Assembly (NCBI RefSeq): GCF_945290125.1
Contig: NZ_CALYQV010000021.1
Location: 1-32,858, forward strand
Length of the DNA stretch: 32,858 nucleotides
Origin: an uncultured Lactobacillus sp.
Lineage (GTDB): Bacteria > Bacillota > Bacilli > Lactobacillales > Lactobacillaceae
Reading direction: 5' to 3'
This document shows positions 17,755-25,576 of this stretch, piece by piece; position 1 is the stretch's first letter; every line of letters begins with the position of its first letter. A model generated the notes under the pieces. It ran no database searches and was not told the DNA's origin. It was given only the letters and a program-made list of their open reading frames with translations. A program made the translations under genes and the position numbers.

Positions 17755-18624
17755 ATGACCAGAAAACATAAAACTATCCTTTTTAGTACATTAATAATAG
17801 TCATGTTGCTATTAGGCGTTTATTTTTTCAAAAATAATAATTACCAACAGAAAAATGGCACTCGCATTCGCATCGATACGCCAACACTTTTTGTTCACGG
17901 CTGGGGCAGCAGTTACCACGCCGAAGAAAGTATGGTGACTTATGCCCAAAAGCAGCATGCTACTAATTCTGTCATACGTGCTGATGTTGACCCTAACGGT
18001 AAAGTCACTTTACTAGGAACAATTAAAAACCGGGCCAAGAACCCAATAGTTGAAGTCAATCTCCAAAATAATAAGAGCATTTTTACCGGAATAAATAATC
18101 AAATCACTGCTATGAACAAAAGCAGCAATTATATTAAAGATGTAATCACTGCACTGCAAAAAAGGTACCGTTTTAACCGGATTAATTTAGTAGGACATTC
18201 AATGGGTAATTTACAAATTGCCTATTACTTGCGTAACAATGCCGCTAATGCACATATGCCTCATCTAAATAAACAAGTTTCAATCGCCGGTCATTATAAT
18301 GGTTATATTGGAGAACAAGGAGCACCAAATAAAACTGTCTTAAGCCGCGCTGACAAACCCTGGCAAATGAGTGCGGGGTATCGCGTACTTTTAAGTTTAA
18401 GAAAAAAATTCCCCAGAAATGCCGCAGTTTTAAATATTTACGGTGATACGGGAAACGGCAGCGATGGCGACGTCACCGTTAACTCTGCCCGTTCTTACCG
18501 TTATTTAGTCAGCAAACGCGCCCACTCATATCAGGAAAAAGAAATACGGGGTCCTCGCGCTCAGCACAGTAAATTACATGAAAACAGACAAGTTGATCGC
18601 TTGCTAGTTAACTTTTTATGGTAA
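17755..18624 (+). CDS. Membrane-anchored alpha/beta hydrolase (DUF915 type)
   Basis: A 289-residue protein with an N-terminal membrane anchor or signal (about residues 8-25) and an extracellular alpha/beta-hydrolase domain. The oxyanion region is TPTLFVHGWGSSYHAEESM. The nucleophile elbow is NLVGHSMGNLQ, with the catalytic Ser at residue 149. A late Asp (GDTGNGSDGDVTV) and His (AQHSKLHE) complete a plausible triad. This matches the DUF915 lipase/esterase-like family of Gram-positive bacteria, whose substrates are mostly unknown. ATG 17755 follows AAGGAC. It lies 37 bp after the DXS-like gene, so the two may share a transcript, although a functional link is not obvious. Confidence 0.85.
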   Translation: MTRKHKTILFSTLIIVMLLLGVYFFKNNNYQQKNGTRIRIDTPTLFVHGWGSSYHAEESMVTYAQKQHATNSVIRADVDPNGKVTLLGTIKNRAKNPIVEVNLQNNKSIFTGINNQITAMNKSSNYIKDVITALQKRYRFNRINLVGHSMGNLQIAYYLRNNAANAHMPHLNKQVSIAGHYNGYIGEQGAPNKTVLSRADKPWQMSAGYRVLLSLRKKFPRNAAVLNIYGDTGNGSDGDVTVNSARSYRYLVSKRAHSYQEKEIRGPRAQHSKLHENRQVDRLLVNFLW

Positions 18625-18637
18625 ATTACAACTGGAT

Positions 18638-18991
18638 TTACTGTATCTTACCTTGATCGTATAAACTTATTTTGTTTTTTAACCGAGCAATAGTAACTTG
18701 AATATTTTGGTCTTGCTTTTCTAGCCTATGTAATTCTTTAACTAAAATTTGCCGTCTGGGCTTCTTGGTATCACTCCCCTGTTGCAATAATTCTGTATAC
18801 TCCAGCAAGTCTTTCACGGGAATTTTCACCTGACGCATGCATTTAATAAAACTAATCCAAGTAAGATCTTTTTCTTCGTAGTTCCTGACCCCATGCTCTT
18901 TTTTGACTTCAGGTATCAGACCCATTTTTTCATAATATCTAAGAGTTACAGGAGTCAAATCTACTCTTTCAGCTACTTCTGAGATTTTCAT
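18638..18991 (-). CDS. MerR-family transcriptional regulator
   Basis: A 117-residue regulator. The N-terminal winged helix-turn-helix (residues 1-70) has the classical KISEVAERVDLTPVTLRYYE and the wing GLIPEVKKEHGVRNYEE; the rest is a long coiled coil (LVKELHRLEKQDQNIQVTIARLKNK). There are no C-terminal Cys metal ligands, so it belongs with the aldehyde or general stress-responsive MerR-like group rather than the metal sensors. ATG 18991 was taken over the adjoining GTG 18994 because AAGAAG lies at normal spacing. A 28-bp perfect palindrome begins 20 bp upstream, most likely its own operator. Unusually, no partner oxidoreductase gene lies beside it. Confidence 0.85.
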   Translation of the reverse strand: MKISEVAERVDLTPVTLRYYEKMGLIPEVKKEHGVRNYEEKDLTWISFIKCMRQVKIPVKDLLEYTELLQQGSDTKKPRRQILVKELHRLEKQDQNIQVTIARLKNKISLYDQGKIQ

Positions 18992-19010
18992 CACTATTCT
19001 TCTTTCTGGC

Positions 19011-19038
19011 TACTTAAACTTAGATCTAAGTTTAAGTA
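19011..19038. promoter_or_regulatory. 28-bp perfect palindrome, probable MerR operator
   Basis: Each half is TACTTAAACTTAGA read from its own strand, with no spacer and no mismatch. It lies 20 bp upstream of the MerR-type start codon. MerR proteins bind long dyads of this kind, so autoregulation is likely. I could not identify -35 and -10 boxes flanking it at the typical 19-20 bp spacing. Confidence 0.7.
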
Positions 19039-19109
19039 TTAGCTAAAATATATTAAGTTACATTCAGCTGTCTTTCTAGCTTGTTTTACCTAATACTGAT
19101 TGAAAAGTA

Positions 19110-19139
19110 GCCTATAATTAACAGTTATAGGCGCTTTTT
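19110..19139 (+). terminator. Orphan rho-independent terminator
   Basis: GCCTATAA (19110-19117) / TTATAGGC (19125-19132) with a seven-base loop, then GCTTTTT. It faces the plus strand, yet no plus-strand gene lies between the MerR palindrome and this point. Confidence 0.65.
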
Positions 19140-19273
19140 CTATATTGAATTTTTTTATGAGTAAAAAATTATCTTATTTTACTTAGTAATTAAAATTCTA
19201 TTACAACACTTTTTTATGTAAAATACTTATTAAACATGATGTAGTATAACCTGCTTGCATAAAGACTTTCCGT

Positions 19274-19279
19274 TATACT
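19274..19279 (+). promoter_or_regulatory. Possible -10 element of the lysR-type gene
   Basis: TATACT, 28 bases before the start codon; the -35 region is weak. Confidence 0.35.
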
Positions 19280-19307
19280 AAAAGCATTAGTCAAAAAGGA
19301 AGCTAAC

Positions 19308-20180
19308 ATGGAACTAAGAGTTTTAAATTACTTTGTAGCCGTGGCCCAAGAAGGCAATATGACCCGTGCTGCCAGAAAGTTACTCATTTCTCAGCCAGCG
19401 TTGTCAAGACAAATTGCCGATCTGGAAGCTGAACTCGGCGTTAAATTATTTAACCGTAAGTCCCGCCATTTATCCCTTACGCCTGCGGGTCATTATTTAC
19501 TTGAACAGGCGCAAGAAATTTTAGATTTAACTACTAAAACAAAAAGAAATCTGGCAAAAGACTCTTTTATCAGTGGTGATTTAACTATAGCTGCAGGTGA
19601 AAGCATAGGGATGCAACGGATTATGAATGTGGTCAGCGTAATTATTAAAGAGCATCCTACTGTTAAAATTCACTTATTAAGTGGAGATTACTGCTATGCT
19701 GAGCACAAGTTAGATAACGGAACGGTCGACTTTGCAGTTATTATCGGGGATGTTCCTTTAGCTAATTACGCTTCTTTGACTTTACCCGAAAGAGATACTT
19801 GGGGAGTTTTAATGCCTGCTAATGATCCCTTAGCGCAAAAAGCAGTGATCAGACCGGCAGACTTACAAGGGCGCTCTTTACTAAATTCACAGCAAGCAGA
19901 AAAAATGCACCTTTTTCAAAACTGGCTGGGAAATTATTATGACTCCGTCAATTTCATTGGCAGCTTTAACCTGAACTTCAATGGTACGTTGATGGTTAAA
20001 AATCATGCAGCATTAATGCTCACTCTAGATAAATTAGCTGATACCTCTAAAGGCTCAGGCATTACATTTAGAAAATTACAGCCAGCGCTGCACCAAACTA
20101 TCAGGGTGGTTTGGAAACGTGAAGTTAACTTATCACCAGTTGCTGAACTGTTTTTAAAACTATTACAGAAATCAATTTAA
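19308..20180 (+). CDS. LysR-family transcriptional regulator
   Basis: A 290-residue LysR-type regulator. The N-terminal winged helix-turn-helix is unmistakable (MELRVLNYFVAVAQEGNMTR, then KLLISQPALSRQIADLEAELG and LFNR), followed by a linker helix (to about 85) and a periplasmic-binding-protein-like effector domain (about 90-285). ATG 19308 follows AAGGA with a normal gap. The downstream gene for a carboxymuconolactone-decarboxylase-like protein starts 24 bp after the stop on the same strand, so the two form an operon, unlike the more common divergent LysR arrangement; that gene is the likely target (inference). The effector is unknown. Confidence 0.9.
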   Translation: MELRVLNYFVAVAQEGNMTRAARKLLISQPALSRQIADLEAELGVKLFNRKSRHLSLTPAGHYLLEQAQEILDLTTKTKRNLAKDSFISGDLTIAAGESIGMQRIMNVVSVIIKEHPTVKIHLLSGDYCYAEHKLDNGTVDFAVIIGDVPLANYASLTLPERDTWGVLMPANDPLAQKAVIRPADLQGRSLLNSQQAEKMHLFQNWLGNYYDSVNFIGSFNLNFNGTLMVKNHAALMLTLDKLADTSKGSGITFRKLQPALHQTIRVVWKREVNLSPVAELFLKLLQKSI

Positions 20181-20204
20181 ACTACGCAAAAAAGAGGTTT
20201 TTTG

Positions 20205-20897
20205 ATGACTAATAATATTAAAAGTCAATTTCAAGACTTGATAGAAAATTATGCAGCAGATGTAGAACATAATTGTAAAAAGCATTTGCAAAAAGACAGC
20301 GTGCTAATACCATTAATTGCCAGCACGGTGCAAGGAGTAACAACTGTTATTCCCGACCAAGTTACAAAAATTTTGGATGCTAAAATAAAACCAGAAGTTT
20401 TATTAGAAATGTTATTCCAATTAGCTCCTGTGATCGGAACACTAAAAGTTGAACAAGCCTTAGAGCAAGTGCAAACCGTTTTCGACCAACGAAAGATAGT
20501 ATTAAGCTCGCCGCAAATTGAATCAGACCTAAATTATGGTGAAAAAGTGCAGGAAAACCTTTATGGGTCTGAAATAAAATCATTACTACAAGATTTACCC
20601 GATGATGCCGGTATTTTCATTCCGCAGGCTTTGACGGAGCATTTTTTCAATGATTTTTACAAGCGCCAAGAATTAGATATTCGTGACAGAGAACGTTATG
20701 AGTTACTGGCATTAATTACCATGAACGTAGACTTTCAAATTAAAGCACATGCTCACGGCAGTTTAAAAGCCGGCAACAGTGAAAGTGAACTGATTTGGTC
20801 AACAATTCAATTACTGCCCTATATTGGTTTCCCTTTTGTGATTAACAGTGTACAAGTTATTCATCAAGCAGCAGAACAAATAAAGGCAAAAGAGTAA
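20205..20897 (+). CDS. Carboxymuconolactone decarboxylase-like protein, two degenerate repeats
   Basis: A 230-residue protein with two repeats of the CMD/AhpD-like helical fold. The second (about 150-225) is clear: RDRERYELLALITMNVDF, then KAHAHGSLKAGNSESELIWS and LLPYIGFPFVINSV. The first (about 35-100) is weaker, keeping LEMLFQLAPVIGTLKVEQAL. In typical members a Cys lies before the conserved His (N-C-E-x-x-x-x-x-H); here it is Val, and no Cys is seen in the domain, so peroxidase chemistry by CxxC is excluded. The His is retained. ATG 20205 was chosen because AGAGG lies seven bases upstream. It follows the LysR gene in an operon and ends at a terminator. The substrate is unknown. Confidence 0.75.
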   Translation: MTNNIKSQFQDLIENYAADVEHNCKKHLQKDSVLIPLIASTVQGVTTVIPDQVTKILDAKIKPEVLLEMLFQLAPVIGTLKVEQALEQVQTVFDQRKIVLSSPQIESDLNYGEKVQENLYGSEIKSLLQDLPDDAGIFIPQALTEHFFNDFYKRQELDIRDRERYELLALITMNVDFQIKAHAHGSLKAGNSESELIWSTIQLLPYIGFPFVINSVQVIHQAAEQIKAKE

Positions 20898-20906
20898 CTG
20901 AAATTT

Positions 20907-20942
20907 AAAAAGCCCTGTAGCCATAAGCTACAGAGCTTTTTT
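20907..20942. terminator. Bidirectional terminator
   Basis: AAAAAGC/CTGTAGC stem (20907-20921 with 20927-20941, one mismatch) ending in six T on the plus strand and A5 on the other side, between the convergent CMD-like and ABC permease genes. Confidence 0.85.
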
Positions 20943-20946
20943 AGTG

Positions 20947-21723
20947 TCAACTGCCAGTACTTTGGTATTTTTGTAAAAATACCCGCCACAACTGATAAAT
21001 TAGGATAAAAAAGAATACACATGCGGCAGGAATTAGCAACAGCCATATCCACTCATGTTCGACTGCAATTTTTTCTTGTGGAATTGAAGCAACCCAACCG
21101 ATTGGGAAGATAAAGGTCATAATTAGCCTTAAAGTCGACGAATAGATCGCTAACGGATATTTACTCATATCAAAAAAGTCAAACGTTGTTTCTACCAAGT
21201 TGGCTAAACCATTAGAAAGTAGTGCAACGATATTACCTAATACAGCTAGTCCTAAGAAGATGAGAGAAGTAAAAAGTGAGATAAAAATAAACATGGCGGT
21301 GATATACCACGGATTATGTAACTGCATATCCACAATTATCAACAGCAAAAGCGCAACAATTAAGTCACCCCATGCGTCCTCATCCACACGTTCATTAACA
21401 AGTTGAAATAAAGGATTGACGGGTTTAATTAAGATTGTATCTAAGCGCCCGTCATGAATATAATCAGAAATATTGAGTGCATTGATAAAAAAGCAGCGAA
21501 AAATGGCAAAAGCTAAAGTTGCTAAAGCGTAAGTTAAAAGCAATTGTGCAAAACTATAGCCCTTAATGCGGGGCACTATATTGAAAATAAATCTCAAAGC
21601 CACAATATTAAGCACATTTTGAATAATCATACCTGCTAGTGCAAAATAAAAGTCGAGGTCATAAATAGCAATCGCTTTTAAATTGATTTTTAAATAAGTG
21701 GCCAATAATTTTAAATATCTCAT
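20947..21723 (-). CDS. ABC-2 family permease (COG3694 type)
   Basis: A 258-residue integral membrane protein with about six helices, the third gene of a three-gene ABC exporter operon. The layout matches the ABC-2 permeases that come in pairs with a COG4586-type ATPase. The segment SDYIHDGRLDTILIKPVNPLFQ after the second helix is the conserved cytoplasmic coupling region of this family, matching RSGNIALDLLKPVAIATQ in its partner. GGAGG lies before ATG 21723, two bases after the upstream stop. It probably forms a heterodimeric channel with the neighbouring permease. The substrate is unknown. It ends at a shared terminator. Confidence 0.85.
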   Translation of the reverse strand: MRYLKLLATYLKINLKAIAIYDLDFYFALAGMIIQNVLNIVALRFIFNIVPRIKGYSFAQLLLTYALATLAFAIFRCFFINALNISDYIHDGRLDTILIKPVNPLFQLVNERVDEDAWGDLIVALLLLIIVDMQLHNPWYITAMFIFISLFTSLIFLGLAVLGNIVALLSNGLANLVETTFDFFDMSKYPLAIYSSTLRLIMTFIFPIGWVASIPQEKIAVEHEWIWLLLIPAACVFFFILIYQLWRVFLQKYQSTGS

Positions 21724-21725
21724 TA

Positions 21726-22496
21726 TTAACCTCCTTGAATCACAGTTGAAACAACGGAGCGCTTAAACAAGATTTTAAAGAGCACGTTGAACAGGATAAT
21801 GTAGAAAAGCTGGATCAGAACCACTTGAACAAATAGCGCCCATGATGGTTTTTGCGCCAACATTCCCACTGCACCAAAAGAATACTGAAATGGCAGAAAA
21901 GATGCCACCCTTTTAATTACGGCAGGATAAAAATTGGCAGGAAACATGTTGCCGGCTAAAACAAGTAATATTGCCTCTTTAAAGGTGGAGATGCCCCAAA
22001 TACTATAAGTGTAAAAAGAAAATGTCCCCAGGAGTAGTTCCAGCTCAAAATATAATAGATAAGCTAAAATTCCTGTCACTAAGACCATTAAAATTGTGCT
22101 GAGTGCAATTTTAAAATTCAGCAACCACAGGCAAATTAATAAATCTACTGTGCCAATCAAGGCAAATTTGACAATTGAATAGCCGATGCTTTCCCACAAT
22201 AGTTGTGTCGCAATTGCTACTGGCTTTAACAAATCAAGTGCAATATTACCAGAACGAATTTTATCGTTCACTTCGTAACTGGTTTTAGGAAAAAGCACGG
22301 TTAAAAGCTGCATTAATATAAGATAACTAATAGTTTGTTGAAATTCACTGGTCGGCTTGCCTGTTAGAACAGCTTGCCACAAAAAATACTGCACGGTAAG
22401 CGAGATTAAAGTAGAAAAGAGCCAGAAAATTAAGGCATATTTTGAAGCCAAGCCTTTCTTTATACCTACTTTAATGAGCATTAGTCTATATTTCAT
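21726..22496 (-). CDS. ABC-2 family permease (COG4587 type)
   Basis: A 256-residue integral membrane protein with about six helices, partner of the adjacent permease. The coupling segment NDKIRSGNIALDLLKPVAIATQ follows the second helix. The ATG at 22496 overlaps the last base of the ATPase gene, and AGGAGGTGC lies just upstream, so translation is coupled. Such permease pairs with a long ATPase occur widely in Firmicutes as putative exporters; no substrate is assigned from the sequence. Confidence 0.85.
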   Translation of the reverse strand: MKYRLMLIKVGIKKGLASKYALIFWLFSTLISLTVQYFLWQAVLTGKPTSEFQQTISYLILMQLLTVLFPKTSYEVNDKIRSGNIALDLLKPVAIATQLLWESIGYSIVKFALIGTVDLLICLWLLNFKIALSTILMVLVTGILAYLLYFELELLLGTFSFYTYSIWGISTFKEAILLVLAGNMFPANFYPAVIKRVASFLPFQYSFGAVGMLAQKPSWALFVQVVLIQLFYIILFNVLFKILFKRSVVSTVIQGG

Positions 22497-23440
22497 TATT
22501 GCACCTCCTGTCGCGTGAGGTGCGCTAATAAATATTCCAATTTATTACTCTTAACTTCAATATTGGCAACTGGGATGCGAGCAGTAATTGTGCTTAACAC
22601 TTCTTTGAGATTTGCCTGCTTAATCTTGGCAATCTGATATGAGCCGTTTTCAAGCTGCACCATGTTAGGCCACTGCTTTATTAAATCAGCGCTTAATTTA
22701 TCTGCACTAGTAAAAGTGATGGATGCAGGTACATCTAGTTCCGCGAGTTCTTGAATACTTTGATCTAATACCAACTTACCTTTATTCAAGATTAAAATGC
22801 GCGAGCATACTTTGGCTACTTCATCGAGATCATGTGAAGTGAAAATGATCGTTTTATCAGTTAATTGTTGTAAAAATTGCGTAATATTATTTTTAGTAAG
22901 AACGTCAAGACCGATTGTAGGTTCATCTAAAATAAGCAGTTCAGGATCGTGAATAAGAGCTGCAATAAATTCAGCCTTCATCCGTTGACCTAAACTAAGT
23001 GTCCGCACAGGCTGCTCTAAAAATTCAGTAGCCTGCAGCATTTGCGCTAGCTTGGTTACCCGTTTGATAAAAACTCTTTCAGGTACTTGATATATTTCAC
23101 GGTTGAGTTTAAAAGTGTCCATTGCGGGCAAATCCCAGCGCAACTGACTTCTTTGACCAAACACAACCCCTATTTTGGCTGCATTCTTTTGTCTGTTATT
23201 AAGCGGATCTTTGTCAAAAGTCTTGATAATACCGCCATCAGGCTGCAAAATACCTAAAATCATTTTGATCAAAGTCGACTTGCCGGAACCGTTTAGCCCC
23301 ACCAAGCCAACATAATCTCCTTGATGAATTTCTAGAGAAACGTTTTTTAGTGCATAAAAAGTGCGATATTCTTTGTGAAACAGCTTAGCTGCTTTCACCT
23401 TACGATACCGTTTCGCCAGGTTCTTGGTTTTAATAATCAT
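22496..23440 (-). CDS. ABC exporter ATP-binding subunit (COG4586 type)
   Basis: A 314-residue ATPase that drives the two downstream permeases. Walker A is GLNGSGKSTLIK (near 52), the Q-loop lies in GVVFGQRSQLRWDL, the signature is LSLGQRMKAE, Walker B is LLILDEPTIGLD, and the switch His is in TSHDLDEV. The extra N-terminal segment before Walker A (KRYRKVKAAKLFHKEYRTFYALK) and the C-terminal ~90 residues distinguish it from minimal ATPases and are typical of COG4586. ATG 23440 follows GGGGAA. It is first in its operon, behind a strong extended -10 promoter and a leader that can fold into a hairpin. Confidence 0.9.
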   Translation of the reverse strand: MIIKTKNLAKRYRKVKAAKLFHKEYRTFYALKNVSLEIHQGDYVGLVGLNGSGKSTLIKMILGILQPDGGIIKTFDKDPLNNRQKNAAKIGVVFGQRSQLRWDLPAMDTFKLNREIYQVPERVFIKRVTKLAQMLQATEFLEQPVRTLSLGQRMKAEFIAALIHDPELLILDEPTIGLDVLTKNNITQFLQQLTDKTIIFTSHDLDEVAKVCSRILILNKGKLVLDQSIQELAELDVPASITFTSADKLSADLIKQWPNMVQLENGSYQIAKIKQANLKEVLSTITARIPVANIEVKSNKLEYLLAHLTRQEVQ

Positions 23441-23466
23441 TAGTTATTCCCCAATACTTAATTCAG

Positions 23467-23501
23467 AGTGCAGGTTTCATCCCCAAATAAAAACCAGCAC
23501 T
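23467..23501 (-). other. Hairpin in the ABC operon leader
   Basis: On the minus strand AGTGC-T-GGTTT pairs with AAACC-T-GCACT around a 15-base loop containing GGGGAT, ten base pairs with a single T-T mismatch. A second stem GGCG/CGCC lies just downstream of the promoter (within 23513-23534). There is no T-run, so it is not a simple terminator; it could be a regulatory leader. Confidence 0.5.
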
Positions 23502-23534
23502 TACCTTGAACCGGCGTTTCCAAATCATAGCGCC

Positions 23535-23563
23535 ATTATAGCACTTAATTTTTATTTTTCCAA
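23535..23563 (-). promoter_or_regulatory. Promoter of the three-gene ABC operon
   Basis: Minus strand: -35 TTGGAA (23563-23558), 17-bp spacer, perfect extended -10 TGCTATAAT (23543-23535). The leader before ATG 23440 is about 88 nt. Confidence 0.7.
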
Positions 23564-23573
23564 ACTCTTGCAG

Positions 23574-24467
23574 CTACTTTGAAAATAAAGCCAAGATAAA
23601 AATGGCCACAATTACCAAGATATCTGCAAACTTCATCTTTTCTTTAAGGAAAATATCGCCAAAGATGACACTGTATAAAGAGGTCATGTTTAAAAAGATC
23701 CAGGCAATGCTTGAGTTGGGTGAAGACGTTGCCAAAGTATAAGTTACTTGCGCTAAAAGCGTTAGAACCGCCCGGGAACCATAAATTAGATAAACCTTGC
23801 CTTTGAGATTTTCAGCGCTGATTTTGAAAGTTTTGTTTTTATAAATAAAAGTAATTAAGGTAATTAAACAGCGCACATAAATTGTCATAATAGTAAAAAA
23901 AACCAGATCAATCGGTTTGATTAAGCCTTTAGTTAATAACGGTGAAAGTGCTGCTTGAATAATCAACAAGGGCGCAATTACGGCAAAAGTCGTCAACAGG
24001 TTTTTCAAATTTAAATTATTATGGCGCTGTTCAAAAACAATATAAATAACTACGATCACCGTGGAAATAATCGAAACCAGATATGAGGATTTGCTAAAGT
24101 AACCCATAGTCAGCAAAATGGCCCAAGGAATGAAAAGATCGGTCACTTTACTCAATAGCACAGACTGCATGATTGAAACTTTTTTGAACACATAGCTGTA
24201 GCCGTAGGCAACTACTTGAGCCAGAAAAGCATATAAAAGGACTTTAATAATATAGTTGTTGGTTATTCTGGGACTAGGAAAACTGTGCAGGACATAAATT
24301 AGAAAGAAAGTAACTAAAACCGAACTACAAATATTATTTAAAAAGTTCACATCGATTGAACTTTGTTTCCGATACCCCATTTGGTAACGGTCAATAACTG
24401 ATATTATTCCCCTGGAAAATGAAGAAATAGTGGCAAAAATAATCAACCAAATATTACTGATAATCAT
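23574..24467 (-). CDS. DMT-superfamily (EamA-like) membrane transporter
   Basis: A 297-residue protein of about ten transmembrane helices in two repeated halves, as in drug/metabolite transporters. The second half carries the EamA-like pattern YGSRAVLTLLAQVTYTLA, then SSIAWIFLNMTSLYSVIFGDIFLKEKM and a last helix; the acidic Lys/Glu motif before the last helix is characteristic. ATG 24467 was chosen because GGAGGAACC immediately precedes it, although the spacing is short (four to five bases); MIISNIWLI also makes a natural start. The substrate is unknown. A long, gene-free leader lies upstream. It is transcribed separately from the ABC operon, which has its own promoter just beyond the stop codon. 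Confidence 0.75.
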   Translation of the reverse strand: MIISNIWLIIFATISSFSRGIISVIDRYQMGYRKQSSIDVNFLNNICSSVLVTFFLIYVLHSFPSPRITNNYIIKVLLYAFLAQVVAYGYSYVFKKVSIMQSVLLSKVTDLFIPWAILLTMGYFSKSSYLVSIISTVIVVIYIVFEQRHNNLNLKNLLTTFAVIAPLLIIQAALSPLLTKGLIKPIDLVFFTIMTIYVRCLITLITFIYKNKTFKISAENLKGKVYLIYGSRAVLTLLAQVTYTLATSSPNSSIAWIFLNMTSLYSVIFGDIFLKEKMKFADILVIVAIFILALFSK

Positions 24468-24790
24468 GGTTCCTCCATATAACAAACATAGTCTAAAACT
24501 ATTACTAATATTTTGGTCTTTGCAGCCACAATTAAAAAGTCAGAGAAATAGTTATTACCAGTAACTAGACATTGTTCAGTTACTAAAATCCAGCCATTGG
24601 ACATACAAAGTTTATGTGTATTCAAATGATATTTACTAAAGACTAATCATAAAAATACAGTATTTAACTTAAAGATTATTTTATTATACACCAAGTTAAA
24701 AATTCAAAAAAGTGACTGTGAGTCTTAATTATTTAAAAAATTGAGTGCGTTGACCAAAATTCATTTTTCTAACTCATTGTTCTTTACAAA
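24468..24790. other. Gene-free divergent intergenic region
   Basis: AT-rich spacer between the divergent DMT permease and ABC efflux operons. It holds an inverted repeat AGTAACT (24560-24566) / AGTTACT (24578-24584), and a TATAAT on the minus strand near 24690 that could serve the permease gene with a leader of roughly 200 nt. No T-box or riboswitch signature was recognised. Confidence 0.4.
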
Positions 24791-24811
24791 TGAGTAACTA
24801 CTTACTATAAT
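24783..24811 (+). promoter_or_regulatory. Promoter of the ABC-2 efflux/TetR operon
   Basis: -35 TTTACA (24783-24788), 17-bp spacer, -10 TATAAT (24806-24811), followed 38 bases later by the first start codon. Confidence 0.8.
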
Positions 24812-24835
24812 GATTATTTGTGAGTGATTACTCAC
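24791..24835 (+). promoter_or_regulatory. Two TetR-type operators
   Basis: GTGAGTGATTACTCAC (24820-24835) has perfect six-base arms around GATT and lies at the expected transcription start. TGAGTAACTACTTAC (24791-24805) is a variant, identical at 12 of 15 positions, filling the spacer between -35 and -10. The TetR gene at the end of the same operon is the obvious ligand. Confidence 0.7.
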
Positions 24836-24848
24836 CTTAGGAGGAAAA

Positions 24849-25571
24849 ATGAACAATTTTATTGAAATTCATAACTTAGTTAAAAAATATGGTAAACAAA
24901 CCATTTTAAACAATGTCGATCTAACACTTAAAAAAGGCGAAATCATCGGTCTAATTGGTCCCTCTGGTGCAGGAAAAACTACCACAATTAAAACTGCTTT
25001 AGGAATGGAAAAGGCGGACTCGGGATCTGCCTTAGTTTTAGGAAAGCAGATGCCGAATAGAAAAATTTTAGGTGAAATTGGCTACATGGCACAATCAGAC
25101 GCCCTATATACTTCACTAACAGGAGCAGAAAACCTGGAATTTTTTTGTGAAATGAAGGGTGTTGCTAAAAAAGATATAGCTGAACAAATTGAATATGTCT
25201 CTGAAGTGGTTGATTTAACAGATGCATTAGATAAATATGTTAAAGAGTATTCCGGCGGCATGATGCGCCGCCTGTCGCTAGCAATTGCCCTACTTTCTTA
25301 TCCTAAATTACTTGTTCTAGATGAGCCCACTGTCGGAATTGATCCCGCTTTACGTAGAAAAATATGGCATGAATTAAATAATTTACGCAGTCAAGGCTGC
25401 AGTGTATTAATCACCACTCATGTTATGGATGAAGCTGAAAAAACTGACCGCGTTGCCTTGCTTCTTCATGGTGAAATTATTGCTTTTGATCATCCGCAAG
25501 TTCTTGAACAGAATTATGGCGTACCAACCATTGAAGATGTCTTTTTAAAAGCAGAACAGAAAGAAGGATAA
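24849..25571 (+). CDS. ABC-2 exporter ATP-binding subunit
   Basis: A 240-residue ATPase of the drug-efflux (CcmA/DrrA-like) type. Walker A is GPSGAGKTTTIK (near 40), the Q-loop is in GYMAQSDALYTSLT, the signature YSGGMMRRLSLA, Walker B LLVLDEPTVGID, and the switch His in TTHVMDEAEK. It ends IEDVFLKAE, usual for this class. AGGAGG precedes ATG 24849. It is the first gene of a three-gene unit with a permease six bases downstream and a TetR regulator last. Expression is probably repressed through the two operators at the promoter. A role in export of a toxic or cationic compound is inference. Confidence 0.93.
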   Translation: MNNFIEIHNLVKKYGKQTILNNVDLTLKKGEIIGLIGPSGAGKTTTIKTALGMEKADSGSALVLGKQMPNRKILGEIGYMAQSDALYTSLTGAENLEFFCEMKGVAKKDIAEQIEYVSEVVDLTDALDKYVKEYSGGMMRRLSLAIALLSYPKLLVLDEPTVGIDPALRRKIWHELNNLRSQGCSVLITTHVMDEAEKTDRVALLLHGEIIAFDHPQVLEQNYGVPTIEDVFLKAEQKEG

Positions 25572-25576
25572 AAATA

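Noticed and set aside
23441..23534. preQ1 or other named riboswitch in the ABC operon leader
   Set aside because: The sequence does not fit any motif I can recall; kept only as an unclassified hairpin.
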